64,000 nucleotides of DNA from Holothuria scabra. Taxonomy: Eukaryota > Echinodermata > Holothuroidea > Aspidochirotida > Holothuriidae. Location: the NCBI GenBank assembly GCA_037179385.1, contig CM074179.1:67723806-67787805 (forward strand), given 5' to 3'. The notes under the pieces are model-generated. The model had not been told where the DNA came from, made no database searches, and saw nothing but the letters and a program-made list of their open reading frames with translations. The position numbers and the translations under genes were made by a program. Within the stretch, counting starts at the first letter, position 1, and each line of letters opens with the position of its first letter. Of this stretch, positions 1 to 13,872 are shown in pieces.

Positions 1-3000
1 AACCCTTTGAAATTTTAATGTTTTAGCTGGAAGGAGCATGCAAGAATTGTGCAAGTCCAAAGTGACGAAACTGTCAGGTCACAGGCCATATGAATTAGTT
101 TTATGGTATTCATCATATCTGTGGAACCCTGGAAAACAAGAAGACAAAAGAGGCAGGCTTCGACAAATCCCGTCCTGACAGTCCGGGACAAGTAAAAAAT
201 TACTCGGACAAGTTAACTGCTCAATAGCCCACTAAGCAAGCAGCACAGAAGTCTTCTTCACATAGGAATTCAATGGCTAGTACTAGATAATTAGATATGG
301 ACTCAGTCCATATTCATGCGGACAAGTAGACTTTGGGAATCCCCAGCCCGATGGACAAGTAATAAGAAATGAATTTATCGAAGCCTGAAAAGAGGAACAA
401 AAATGAAAAAAAAAAAAAAAACCCAGAGGCTGCAAATTATAGTTTGCACTTAAAATATGTATTTTCAAAGGGTTACAGACATAGTAACTTGAATCCCCCA
501 AACTATAACGGATACTCTTATGGAGAGGGTAACAAACCACTTGGAAGATATCCATCACTCTCCTTGCCCTATAGCCCACCCGAAAAAATAACTTCTCCCA
601 TATGCCTATGCAAACATGACGCACTCATGGAGACCAGAAGACAAAAGAGAAAATGTAGAAATCAACAAAATGAAACAAAAAATGAAACAGAATGTACAGC
701 ATGTACGGTATACAATTAAACATAAATGGTCAAAGAAATAAGCGTAAACTTGGGTCCTTCATAAACGTCTGAATACCAGAAAAAATCGAAGGAAAATAAT
801 TAAAAACAAATGCTGCTTGGACAGAGTATTTCCAGAGTTTTACAGATGTGGCAGCTTGAGTCCTTCGTAAACTTCTGATGGGAATGTCTAACTAATTTTG
901 GCAACTGCACAGACTAGAAGCACCACACTGATATCTTTCTCAATATAATGCCATCAAAACCTGTATGCAGTGTGTCTGTACTTTCTGCTAAAAGAAAATT
1001 GGAGGAACCTGATAAGGATGTTTTTAAAAGGGCTTGGAATGGTTTAGGCATGTCAAGCGGGATGGGGGAGGGGTGGGGGTCTGCATGTAGCAGTGGACTT
1101 CATGAAATACTCATTTATGTATTTACAACCTCAATTTTCAAGAAGAAAACATGCTCGCGTTATGTCTGGGTCAACAGTCTTGCAATTCCTTATGGACAGG
1201 AAATAGAAACAAGTCCACCATGGTCATGGCTGTTGATGATCCAACAGTTCTCAAAAATTTTTTGCAGCCAAAAATAGCCATTACTGCTACCTCACTACGG
1301 CTACAATACCACCTCCATCTGTATGCCAGTTTCACTTTCCTAGGACCACATCAGCTATAAATTTCATTACATTCTGAAACTTCTGAAAACACCGCAGAAT
1401 ATATTCATACCACCACTCGCAGCAGGGTATAAACACACCACGGCTTACCAAAGAGTAAACACCAACACCATTAGCTGTTTAAGAAGCTACTTTCGGGCTG
1501 CTCACCTACAAAGTAGGCAAATATGATACAGATTGTGAGATCCTGGATTGTACATTTTACAAAAATTGTGGTTCGAATTCCTTTCTTATAAGTATTTTTT
1601 TTTCCCGGAAGGGCCCCCAATAATATGTTACAAATTCCCCCAGAAAAGCTCCCTCAGGAGAACTGACATACCCCAGGTTCAGTCTCAGTTTCATAAACCT
1701 AAATAACAGACAATACCAAAAACTACAAACTAGTTCGGTTTTAAATGTACTATGAATGAAATAAAATGTTGAATTCAGAACGATAAATGAAATGAACTAT
1801 GGTCTCTTTTACAGAAAAATTTATAGTAAATAACCACCCCTTTTTTTCTTTAGGGTAAACAAATCGCACAAAACGTTCATTCCACTATATGGAAATTAAG
1901 TAGGATAAATAGTTTGTAATTCCAATAACTAATTTAAATACTTCAATAGACACCCTTCCCGTGAAGCCAGATAGTATAAGCAAGACCTTAATTGATTGCT
2001 GCATGCACATGAGAATTTAATCTCCCAAAACAAAAACCAGATCAGTATGATTAGGCACACGATTAACTACACGTCACGTGGTTTGACGCTGAATAGCATA
2101 ACCATTAGGATTCCAAGTTCAGCAGAGTCACGGGTCGTCAACACCCGATGGTTCGGACAGCAGGTGGCTTGGACTAGAAAATGGAAGATCTCAAACAGTG
2201 GCGATGCCGTCAAATGCTAAAGTAGGCAATAAAGGATCCAACGGCAAGTCAAGTCATTCCCCAAAAGCCTGAATGTGGACAAAAAGATCCGTTCAACTGA
2301 TGTGAAAAGTGCAGAAATTAAAAGGGTTTTTTCCTCCCATATTTTCTTACTCTTATTCGTCCAAATTATATATATCCAAGGATTATATCCTTAACCTGGG
2401 TACCGCACTGAAAAATATGCAAGTAGTAACTCATTTCCAATTATAGATATACCCATTTTACACGTTGAGACATTCTAAATTTTCTAAACTGATATGGATA
2501 ACTTCTCAGGTTCATGATACAATACTGCCCCTTTAATTAAAAAAATCGACCTATCAATCTCTCACAAACCAAATTTAAAAAAGTTATGTTAGAGAATAGA
2601 AATTACGGCTCCCTTTTTGATGGCGCACACAACACGGCTAGATACAAACAGGTAATAAGTTTGGTCACCAGACCGAGGCTTCGCTCCAACAACTAAATGT
2701 TCGTTTAAGAATATAAACATCACACAATAATGCACCCCATTCGGTTTTCAGTCCCAAAACATCCTTACAGACCCCATGAAATCCAGGGTATTGTTATGCA
2801 GTTGTTATGCATTTTCTTCTTCCATGGTAGCTGTGACCTCAGGGATTTCACGCCAACACTTTCACTCACAGCCAGTGGGCATTATTATGCTTTCACACCT
2901 TTTGGAGATAAAAAAATCCATATGGGATGTTACAGGTATGCTAAGTCACCATAAATTGCACAAAAGAAAGAATGGCCACAACTGTCAGGCTTACAGTTTG

Positions 3001-6000
3001 CAGTCCTGTGAAACTTTGAAATACCATGGAGCTGAAGGTAACCTACACAGCAACTAACATACCCACGAAACTCTTTTCACCATAGCCAGAGACTTAGACT
3101 CCCATGCCTTCCTTGTGAGTGATGATTTTAACAACCATGGTCTTAGGTGATGAGAGGGCTGTAGAGTTGCACCCCCGCACATTGGCCAAAAATCTTGCTG
3201 AATCTGGTAGACTTCAGGACCTCAATAGGGCGGCGATTGTGCCCTGAGGTGGGATCTGAGGTCGGACAAGCGTACGACACAACTTTATATCAATTATTAC
3301 TCATTATTGCACTTTGCATGTGAGGGTCACTATTTGTAAATTATAGTTCCGTCCATTTTCATATCACACAATAGGGCGTGAAGGGTATGTAATCAATATA
3401 ATATTGGGCTTGAGTTGAAATTTCATTTGCAATACAGTATCACTTATTTACAAAATATTTGATACAACTACACATCAATCATCTTTGACGTAACCACCAC
3501 AGGTTCTCATGATGAAGAGACTGACCTATAAATTCTCGAAACATTGGGTACACACGCACAAAATTGGTTATAATATGGGCTTAATGGAGACAGAGGTCTG
3601 GTTGTTTGAGTAGCGTATCTTAAAATTTCTTTCTTTTCAGCTTCATTGGTTGCAGGAGTAGGGGTTACCAGGTTACAGGGTTTGCGGAAGGAGTTTGCAA
3701 ACCCTATCCCTCATTCCCTTGTAATACACTCAAGTTTGAGAAAAGAAGGGAACCAATACATTCCATCTCATCATCCAAGCATGTGTACGCATAGAACAGG
3801 ATGCAGTATGTGAGCACTCTAAAAAACTTCACATGACACGTCTCAAAGCTCACAGGCTTTATAATTATGCTTTTCTTCCGCTTCGTTTCCTCCACTTATT
3901 CACAACTCACAGTAAAAAAATACAAAAAAGTGTTTTTTGTACTGTTCATGACGTCATGGACAGTACCCTAGGCACGACTCTCATTTTCGAGAGACAGTTC
4001 TTTCGTTCAATTTTTTTTGATTCTCAGTGAGTGGTTTGCTCTACATTTGAGCTCATTATGTAGAGTGAGTCACTTCATGGTCACTTTTGGTTATGTTATG
4101 GCCTAACATAAGCGGGTTTTATTTTGGCGTTTATGTATTTTATTGTTTTGTAAAAGAATACTTGGTAATTCAAATTTGTACTTGCTCATCACACAACGGC
4201 CACATTGTACCTGTAGTACATCGCGTACACGTAATGTGTCGCTAAACGATAAAATGCTTAAGAGCAACGTAGTATATTGTGGCACACACTGTACTGTCGT
4301 ATTTTGCAAGTGCCTGTAGTAGGTGGCCGGAGAACAGCCATGCCATTTACGTACGCATCTAGGCCTAGGTTTAATCTTAGAACTTGACGTTATTTCTCTT
4401 GTTATATTTCTCTCCTGGAAGTAGTTATGTAAGGCTTAACTTAGGCTTGATAAACGCTTGGTGTATCTTGAGAAGTAATAAGAACTTATCCCTCTCTACG
4501 CAAAAAACATAGCAGGCAGCCATCTTTCTAAAATCACACGTACGGAAGCGACAATCTACGCATAGGACGTTAGTGCAGTCTGCTCTGTCAATGTATATAG
4601 GAAGTCTGAGTTATACATAGGTTTTTCTGGGTCTATCAGTCGGTGACATCTTGTTACGTCTTTTTGATTCGAACGGTGGCGACCAACTTCTCCATGATCC
4701 TCTGTCCATGTTTATATAGGATGTCCGTGGGCATAACACACCCTCAAAGGCCCATCGCTGCTTGTGTATATTATCATTCTCAGAATGATGGTCATTCTCA
4801 GAATTACCATACTGTTCTTTTTGTTTGCACTTAGGTTACCATAGGCCTATTTATTCTCTCGCAAGGAGGACATTCATCGCCACCCTGGTGATGGGTCTAA
4901 GAGGAGAGGAGGGGTGGGGCGTTTGAAAATTTTGTTGGTTTTCAGTGGTGTCAAGATGCAAAATGGTGCAATATTTGTTGCTTTTACTATAGTTTCTTCT
5001 TACTTGACGTAGTGGGTTATTTCAAAAAACCACCCGGGCGCTGGCACGAAGCAATAAAAAGAGGACGTGTCCTGGTAAAACCGAACGTCTGGTAACCCTA
5101 CCAGCAGTGCCACTGTGAGCATTGTAGGCATACTTTGCGACTTCCGGTTGATCACTGCCGTTACATCGGCATTGCATGAATAGCATCATCCATGTGTATC
5201 ACGAGGTTGCCAGTCGAAAGTAACGAAGGATTGACATCTACAACAAGCAGCCAATACAGTACTGCATTGATTATATTCAGGTATATCACATCGGCCAACA
5301 AGCGTGGAAGCACCAAAGTACGTTGTCAAACTCAATCATGGACAGTAAGTGGTTACAATTTTAGTAACCACATTTTCCAGTTTTTTTAGTCACTGGTTTC
5401 ACTCTGAATATTTTTTTAGGATCTAATGACCCCAAGGGAAAATGTAAGAGGCCACATGTCAAACTGCAATGAGTAAAATAAGTGAAGCGTTTCAGGACTC
5501 ACATTTTACACATATTCACACGAACAATCCTTGTGAGTATCGAATGTTCCTAGTTTACTACAGAATACATCCTCAGTATTTTCTTAATAGATCGGTAAAA
5601 ACTGAAGGAAGAACAAAAAAAAAAAAAAAAAACTAGAGAAACAAAAACATTGACTATTGCTGCAATGTTATACCCACGAGCGACTCTTGTCTGCTTACGA
5701 CAGCATGCTTCTCCTGGATGGTTACTAGTAGACTGATTTGATATCTAACATTGTCCAGAGGGCCGCATTTTGGGGAACCTGATGTTAGTACCACAAAAGC
5801 AGTATCCCGTTATACACATACAAAATACATGTTAGGATTGTTCAAAGTTGTGGAAACTGGAGGGAAAGTTGCAAGTAAAATATTACACTGGCGAAACTTT
5901 TGAACAAAAACACACACAAAAAAAAAAGGAAAAAAAAAAGCCCCGCTAAGCTTTGCAAAGCTTTGTTAGTAAGGTGAAATTCACAACTATAACATACAGA

Positions 6001-6655
6001 GTTTGTTTTCAATGTATAAACAGTGCAAACACCTTTATGAGGTTGAAAATCTGCCCATGGTTTATTGCTCCCTTCCTACCAGAAACAGGACCTGTACATG
6101 CGCTACGGGCTAGAATTCAGTAACACATACGAGTAAGAGGTGCACATACAATGGCTTGGTCACTCATATTACTTCACAAGGTTTGAAAGTTGAATCAGGC
6201 GGGTAACAGGACAGGCAGAGCCTACTTAACATGCTTCTGTAGAATGAACACAATGTGTAAATGCACAGTGCATTGGAGACGTAAGAAATGACTGGTGCAA
6301 GGCTAACTATGCAATTTTATTGCGCAATCATCTTTTTCCAACAAACATTTTCTAGTGATCAAAAGTGGCAGAAATTCATCTTATTTTCGAGCTAGGTACT
6401 CTGGTAGGCTAGTGTTATTTTGCAATTTTTTTCCTGAGAAACCTTGCTTGTTTTGTTAAAAGGAGAAATACATCAAATGGATTCGGATTTGATCCTGATT
6501 TCCGAAATATATAGAATTTGGGGTTTTTCGTCTTGTTTAGGCCTACCGTTACACCTGTAACACTCATTGCCCCTAGGTTAGGCAATAGCCTAGGCCCTAT
6601 AATGTTGAAAAAGAAAACCGCCTAGCCTAGGCTTGCCTTGGGTTGGAGGCTTGGC
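1..6655. other. non-coding stretch, no gene recognised
   Basis: I find no convincing coding exon or protein motif here. Open frames are short and AT-biased. Poly-A tracts occur near 408, 5619 and 5920. Around 6540-7100 the sequence is rich in CCTAGG/TAGGCCTA words. A degenerate hammerhead-like string (TGATGA, GAGA/TCTC arms, then GAAAC) is present near 3510-3550, but nothing coding supports it. Confidence 0.6.
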
Positions 6656-6657
6656 TA

Positions 6658-6908
6658 CATTCTGAAAAAGCTGGTTAAAAAATTTATCAACACTGATCAC
6701 GTATGTCAAATACCTGAAATTGGTTAAAGTTTACCCAATAATTGTTAGTTAATAGGTTATCCATGAGGTTTTTTACCACTTAATTGGGTAACGAGCCTGT
6801 GAGGTAACCAAATTAACAACACATATTGGGGAAAACTTTACTCATTTCAGGTATTTGACATACGTGACCAGTGTTGGGGAATTTTTTTTAACCAACTTTT
6901 TAAGAGTG
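6658..6908. mobile_element. MITE family A, copy 1 (TA target, long inverted arms)
   Basis: Two arms of roughly 75 bp are inverted copies of each other. Both carry the words TCAAATACCTGAAAT/ATTTCAGGTATTTGA and an ACACTG-ATCACGTATGTC block or its complement. The ends resemble CACTCTTAAAAAG, and TA lies on both sides (6656-6657 and 6909-6910), as in Tc1/mariner-type insertion. There is no transposase, so it is non-autonomous. A second copy with the same arms is at 43196-43447. Confidence 0.8.
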
Positions 6909-6910
6909 TA

Positions 6911-9900
6911 GAGCTATAAGCTGTAAGGCTACCTTCATGTTGGTCCTATGTCTGACGTGGGCCTAGCCTAGGCCTAGGCTAGCAGTAATTCCACTTGGTG
7001 GGGTAATTAGTGTTTCAGGTATAGCCTAAGCTTGGGGAAAAAAAAAATTGCACCAAACTTTTTTGCGTAGCCTAGCCGAAGCCAAAGCTATGGTTTGATC
7101 ACGTCGATCTTAAATTGTCGGCGACGGGCTAAGTTAACCTAAAAAACGTTACTAGTCCAGGCTTGGATATGTACCAGGGCGCAGGTCTACATTAAACTTA
7201 GGAATATGACGTCATTGTTATGCTTTTGGCGGGAAATGCAGTGTTTTACTCAACTTTGGCTAAAGCATTGCGCTTCCAATAAAAAACGGGTTTTCCAAGT
7301 CCGACCTGTAAAAAACGGTTTGGTAATTTCAATGCTCATTTTCTGGTAAATCATTCACATAAGTTGGGTAGTTTGGGTGTACCCAACTTTTTTCACCCAA
7401 CTGTTTTTAGGTTGCGTTCGGTTTGTAAAATATGCACTTTTGGGGAAGAATATAAAATAGCTTTAAAAGAGCACAAGTTTCCTAAAAATTTGTACATGTA
7501 CCAGTTCCACGTTACCCTTTTTTCAAAATCTGTTATTTTGATCACATATAAAGAAATTTGTGGTTGTTAATGGCCTAGAGTTGTGGAAAATATTACCAAA
7601 ATGAATTTACTGGGTGCAATGCAGCCATATTCCACTTCATCGGACATTTTTTAAGATCAAATGAGGATTTATTCTTCAAACTCCCTCCGCAGAAGGCATA
7701 TTAATAATAACAATTATAATACTAATAATACTAAGGCTTTTCTTAAGCGCATGAATGTTACACACATCTCAATGCCCTTTAGAAACGAACCATCACATTG
7801 TTGTCGTTCCTAAACGTTTTCAATCCCTCGGGGGATATACTTACCAATGCAGCGCTAACGGTTAACATAATTTATGCAAATTAGGAGCTTATATGCATAG
7901 ATATTGAGTGTATCTTTTGATGAGAATTTTCTTTTAGCCTCATAAATAATTCATACCAGGTGGGATAATCGTACTACAAAAAGCAGTGATCACTTTATAG
8001 CCTAAAAAAAAAAAACGAAAGTGAAACATGACCTTTGTACATCGACAGCTAGTCTGTCACATACTGAGGCGACTAAGACTTCATGGTATGAAATAGTGCC
8101 TTCATGATAATAACTGTACGTGACTTTGTCCAAGTTGTGGAAAAGCTGATATTATGTTAATGAACCTGGCACTTCATCGATGGATGTTCTGTGTGACATA
8201 AAAAATTGGCCTGTTCTGTAATCTAGAAACTCGGCTGCTCGTAGGATTGGCGTTTCAGGTGTGTAAATATTAACTTAGAATGCAAATGCATTTAATTTCT
8301 GTTTGATTTTTTACTTAAAATGTCAATTGCCTTGTTTTCAATTCCATTTAACTTATATTAAGGTTAGCGTCTAGGTGTCAGCTCTATAGAAGAATTCTCC
8401 AACAATGTGTGTGCAATGTACAAGCTACATACAGGAGTGCCCCACCCTTACTCGGTTGACGTAAATGAGACTATGGCTTCGGTATGAACTTTCCTTAAGG
8501 TAGAACGCTAATGAAAACGTGAAAGTGATAAACTATGTTAGGAATAGTAACAGTCCATTTATATCATACTGTCGCTTGTGATTAATAACGTGCATGCAAT
8601 TGACATAGTATTGAGCGCCTCGCCCATACTAAGCCTTTGTGAATGACTTCAGTATGGAGTTTCCTTATGATGAAACGTGCACAGCTTTTATGAAACAATG
8701 AATACGTTATGTTAATGAAGAAATACTACTGAGTACATGATTATCTAAGGCGCACACTTCAGATCATACGCGTATAACGTCGTAAGATTTGTTGATGACA
8801 GTAACAACCACTTTTGTAATGATACCCATTTGTGTAGTAGGTCACCACTTTTGTAATAAATTCGACCACTTTTGTAAGTTTTGCGGTCACCGACCACTTT
8901 CACCGATGAAAATTTCTTCAACCACATTTGTTATCGCCTGTCAGCCACTTCTTTTGTAATTATATCCTTGAGTACATGAGGGCACAATTTTTGGAGAAAC
9001 GTGTTTTTTTGATACGGACACTGAACTTGGTACAAAGTTACAGTTTGATCTAATGAAACATTTTTATGAGGACTACTCAGACTCGTTCAGTGGAAACAAT
9101 GACGGCCATTTTAAAAAGGAGCACCTCTTCTTGGTACTTTACCCGTATCTTGCTTTATTTCTATGAATAAACCGTTTTGTTAGCCGCGCAAATACTTGGA
9201 CTAAACGATATACCATCGTGACGTCATTTGGCAACAATAACGTCCATTTTAAAAATGGGCGTCACTTTTATTCTAAAATCACAGGTAAATTAAAAAAAAA
9301 GATCGTTGCATCTGGAGTCGTTCGGTTTCAGGAGTCGGTTATTGTTAAACAAGCTGGACATTTACAGCGCTGTAATTAATAGTGACTGGATCACGGTGTC
9401 GACATACTACAGTATTTTCAGAATGCTTGCTCAATACTATTTGGTATCAACTGTACCAATAACATCATAAATTTCGCCGAAGAAAACATCTACCACAGAG
9501 AAAGCCAGAAGAAGAATTAACCTTCTTACGCCGTAACAATAGGTTTTCATTCTCTTAGAAGGGGGGTTTTGCCGAACACCGCTGATTTTTTAGAAATTAT
9601 GAAATGTAAAACTGTATTAGTTGACTAAAAATGGAAGACATTTTTTAACTTTTAACGTCGACGTAGTCAATTTTATATAATAATCAATTGGCAATGATTG
9701 AAAAAATAAAAAGTATTTTGTAGCAATAAAATTACAGTAAAAAGCAATTTGGTAAAGGTAGAATGAAATGATCTTGGCATTCAGTATTTTCAAACACATT
9801 TTGATAGAGTAGTAGGCCTTTTGATGAGTGATGTTTGAAATATTTAAGCACATGAAAAACTTGGTCGTTTTTAGATGAAAGCGAGACAAAAGGTTATATG

Positions 9901-12529
9901 GGAAGTAACTTGTCACAATTGTACTTTTTGAAGGTACACATTGAAAATCAGCCTTTAATAATATATTCTGATTTCGAATTTAAACAAATGACCACGATGA
10001 AGAGTTTTATACTATTTACGTAAAAAATTATATAAAAATAAAACACTAAATGAATGAACATTGCATTTTTAATTTAAATTATGCCCTAATTTTTCCTAAT
10101 GGGGGCTCAATGTAAGAAATATGTCAATTAGGTAGCCATAATTTACCAAATTTGTTTGAACAAGCACACGGTTTGGGGATCAAACGTACTACTATTTCCT
10201 ACTAAAGCATAATGACATATTGACTATCCCTGTCCTCTTTACCCATTCCCTTTAGACCACCGCCACTGACGGTGATTCGAAATTGATGAAAAGTCTCCCC
10301 AAACACAACTTTGTTAGATGGATCCAAGCCCCTGTAAACAGACGCGGATGCATACATTCCAAAAAGGGGGTATGAAGTTAAGAGAAAACAGGGACGTGAG
10401 GAAGTTGCACTGCTACTTTCACTGTGTTTTATTGTTAATGTGGCGAAAAAGGGAGGGCTGAAGCAATAAAGGCCGCCTATTGGATCATCGCCTGGTAAGC
10501 ATACAGCAGACCTATAACCATTCAATACTGAAATGTAGCCTAGGTACCACGACTGCAGTACATTGAGTTCTGCTTCACGAAAGTCTTATGGCTTAATATT
10601 CACGCACTTCATGTCAACCGTCGAAGTATTGAGGAAACACTGACATGTTTTTATAATATTTTAATCATCAACCAAATTAATAAAGAAATGAGATAAAACC
10701 ATTAAAAGTGAAAGATGATGAACTTTGTAAAATTTTAACACTATAGGTTTATTAGCAGGCTGCTATTACTCGCTTAAACTGATACGTTTATTGCATTACA
10801 TTACTTGAGCATCTTTTCTGGTAGTTGTTGTTTAGACAGCTCCCTGATCTACTCTTGTGTCATTACGCTTGTTGAAAAGAACATATTTCTTTTGGAAACA
10901 AAGGAAGATCGGGGACATTTTTTATTTTTTTTTAGATCGTTAAATTATATACCTTACCAACACAATTATTATTTCAAAACTTATCGTTTGTGGCACGAAA
11001 CTGCAAGTAAGGAATCCCAGTGTCTACAAAAATTCAAACAAGAATGCCATTTTTCTAACTGCTAAAAATACACAAAGGTTGTCAAATTGCAAACTTTACT
11101 TCTACAAGTAGCATCTTTGGCACTAGATTGCATGTAAGAACACGCCCTTTTGCAAAGCTGTTCAAAGGAGAAAAACCATCCCTTATGCTCCTTTGCCTAA
11201 GGGGAAAGACGCACGAAACGGTGACGGGGGGGGGGGGGATCAGGCGCGACGAGCAATAGTTTTCCATGTATCATGCAGAAGATGTTATGAGTGAGATCAT
11301 TTTTAATCAGGAGCTTTGGCAGTCATATCGACAACTTCACTAATTCAGCGGATCTCGAATTTAGCCAAGAGCCACAATAGAGGAACATTAGCATGTTTTA
11401 TTTTAGTTAATGTATAGTATCCCCCGATATGGTTCAAGACCATTTATTATAAGGTAGTTGTTCATTTAATGTGGTAATTTTCTAATCACTTAGCAAGGTG
11501 CTATTGTTTTTTAATGTTGTTAACGAAACCAAAAAAAAAGAGTGCCTGGAATCTCTTTTCAAGCAGGAAAACAAATTTTCGGCCATCCGAGGGGTCGTCA
11601 CAGGTTAAAACTTTTCTACGCTCCGAACCACCAAATAGTGCTTTTCTATTTTGACCCCTAAAAGCGTGCAAATTTTCATTTTCATCCTCATAAAATACGG
11701 CAATTCAGCTTTCAACACTGTTACTCCTCGAAAAGGCCACAAGTTCTCAAAGGACAGGGGAACACCGCTTCCCTTAGAACCCCAGGCCGGCTATCAGTCA
11801 AAATACTACATGGCTCCCTCTAGAGTTAACCGGCATAACCGGCATAACCGGGTTTAAAGGTGGCAGAGGCGCCACTGGAGAGCGTTGCTCGGGGATATGA
11901 AACTAACTTGAGCATCGGAATGAGTCAAATGAATGTGAAAAGATCTGTTAGTTTTTACAAAGCATACATAGAAACTTGCAATTTTACCAGTTTTTTCGAG
12001 TTACTCATTCACGTAGGTCTACGATGCACTTAACTTGCTTGTGAGTAAGTGTATGATGACAGGTGTTTCACAAAGCTTTGGAAGAATATTTTAAGATCCC
12101 TACGGATACATGCTATTTAAGATGATAGTCGGCCTTCGCTTAATGCACCAAACGTCCCGGTGATACTTTATTTTTATTATTTCACTCTGTCAAATGTTTC
12201 AAATGATTCCATCCGAACAGGCATGTAGTCGGGAATGGAATCTGATGTAGGTGACACATACACCACAAAGGAAGAACCCCAACGTGTTGTGATAATGTTC
12301 AGTCTGTCAGTAGTCAACCCATTTGATAAGTAACATGCGGAAACCACATTCTCGAGACCACCACAGACAGCTTAATCGTGCCGGCTGTAGATAAAAACAT
12401 GCGCGCCAAGCGGTCCCAAAATTTTGCTGTTTTGGATTTGCGCTTCTACGGCATCAACACGCAAAAGTCCCCAAAAGAGAACGAAACAAGGCTGTAATCA
12501 CTAATGTATTCCTTCAGCTACACAAGCAA
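6911..12529. other. non-coding stretch with minor repeats
   Basis: No gene recognised. Near 8807-8960 the word CCACTTTTGTAA recurs several times at uneven spacing. Near 9100 and 9232 the word ACG-CCATTTTAAAAA is duplicated. A G-tract lies at 11226. The open frames translate to low-complexity sequence with no motif I know. Confidence 0.55.
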
Positions 12530-12692
12530 ATGCATATTTAGGGAATAAAATCGATGGTGCCCATGTCTCTACATTAGATTCGAAAAGGCTATGACGTCAC
12601 GCATGTGGGCTGGGAGACCCGAGTCACTTCATAGCCTGTTCGAATGAAATGTAGAGACATGGGCACCATGACTATATTCCCATTCATAAATA
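12530..12692. repeat. long imperfect palindrome (hairpin-type MITE candidate)
   Basis: The left arm, with GGTGCCCATGTCTCTACATT and a TTCGAA-AGGCTATGA block, is repeated in inverse after a centre near 12610. The right arm reads TCATAGCCTGTTCGAA and then AATGTAGAGACATGGGCACC. Arms are about 75-80 bp with scattered mismatches. A CRE-like TGACGTCA sits at the inner end of the left arm. No coding capacity and no second copy were noticed. Confidence 0.7.
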
Positions 12693-12773
12693 CTTCGAGA
12701 CGAGAAGTTTTAAAGGAAAAGCCTTACTTTTTTATACATTTACCATTGATCATTATTCTTCTCCTAAACTGTT

Positions 12774-12819
12774 TCATGAAATGCACGTAAAGACGTATGT
12801 CCTTACATGCATTTCATGA
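12774..12819. repeat. short hairpin, 17-bp arms
   Basis: TCATGAAATGCACGTAA is followed after 12 nt by TTACATGCATTTCATGA, giving a 17-bp stem with one mismatch. No T-run follows it and no gene ends nearby, so I do not call it a terminator. Confidence 0.6.
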
Positions 12820-13756
12820 TCGTACATCGACTCTGACATTTATATTGATTAGCGTAGGGAAGAGCTGTCGGACCGTGTTAATATGTAGGCATGTTTCAGA
12901 AGATAGCTAACTATACTACTCTTTAAGGTTGAAGTGTTGCATGTTTTAGTGAAATGCTGTGCATTGTGGCTAGCGAGTCGAGATTAAAGCCTTTAACAAA
13001 GCGCTTTCATGTCCGCCTGCAAGGCTTAGATTCGTGCAGGGGGGTGTTACGAGATGGAGATCAATCGAATCTTTAATTTATGCTTATACAATTAGATTGA
13101 TTCCAAAGTGGACACTAAATCCTTTATTTGGGGATTGTTGAACTACATGGCGTGGGATTCTTTTGTTTGATACTAGGCAACCTCTTTCATGCTTACGGTG
13201 ACCCCAAACAAAGGGATTATTTGGAACTATGTTGTTATGTGTAAGTAGTTGCAGTTGCGAGGTGTTAGGACTCCTACCTTGTGCCAGGCAGCGTCTCGGC
13301 ATTTCGAACAATTGGCTATTGCTTATGATCACAATGATCCTGGCTATAAACCTATACTGATGATTTATGCAAATGAGCAAAACAGCAATGGGACTAAACA
13401 TTGCAATCTGATTTTCATTAATACCCTCATTCGCTCGCTTGGTCTAAAAGGCACAAATAAATGAAGTAATATGCAGAGAACAAGACAGGAAGTATGTAAT
13501 CCGCGTGCAAACGCGCCCGAATTGTCAAATTAGTTTACATCTTTAAGCGACTGGCAATATTAAGGCAAAGACAAATTTCACGATTTGCTGTTCGACATCT
13601 AGCAGACGACTAACCTGGCTTCAACTTGGTTCCTAACACCTGCCAATACCCCAGTGTTAAGCCTATTGAGTCATAAAGAACAACACACAAAAGAGATTGG
13701 TGTCGGCAGCTATTACGTCCCAAAAGAGAAAGGTTCTGGTTAGGTCCCCATCTAAC

Positions 13757-13872
13757 CGAACTCACATTCCTTTAAAAGGGTTGGATCAATATCGTTTTTA
13801 TTCCCGGAAAAAACAAAGCATTTCAACGACTTGGTAACGTCAGATAGTGAACCGCCTACCCCCCCCCCCTCC
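13757..13872 (+). repeat. direct repeat 1 with poly-C end
   Basis: It shares CTCACATTCCT, a TATTCCC-AAAAAA-AAAGCATTTC block, GACTTGGTAACG and AGATAGTGAACC with 16085-16231. Both copies end in CCTACC followed by a C-run. It looks like the 3' part of an interspersed element. The two copies bracket the deleted PLE at 14.9-15.8 kb. Confidence 0.6.

Noticed and set aside
3505..3555. Hammerhead ribozyme
   Set aside because: The C3 position is A, an extra base precedes helix II, and no PLE coding remnant is adjacent; kept only as a weak resemblance.
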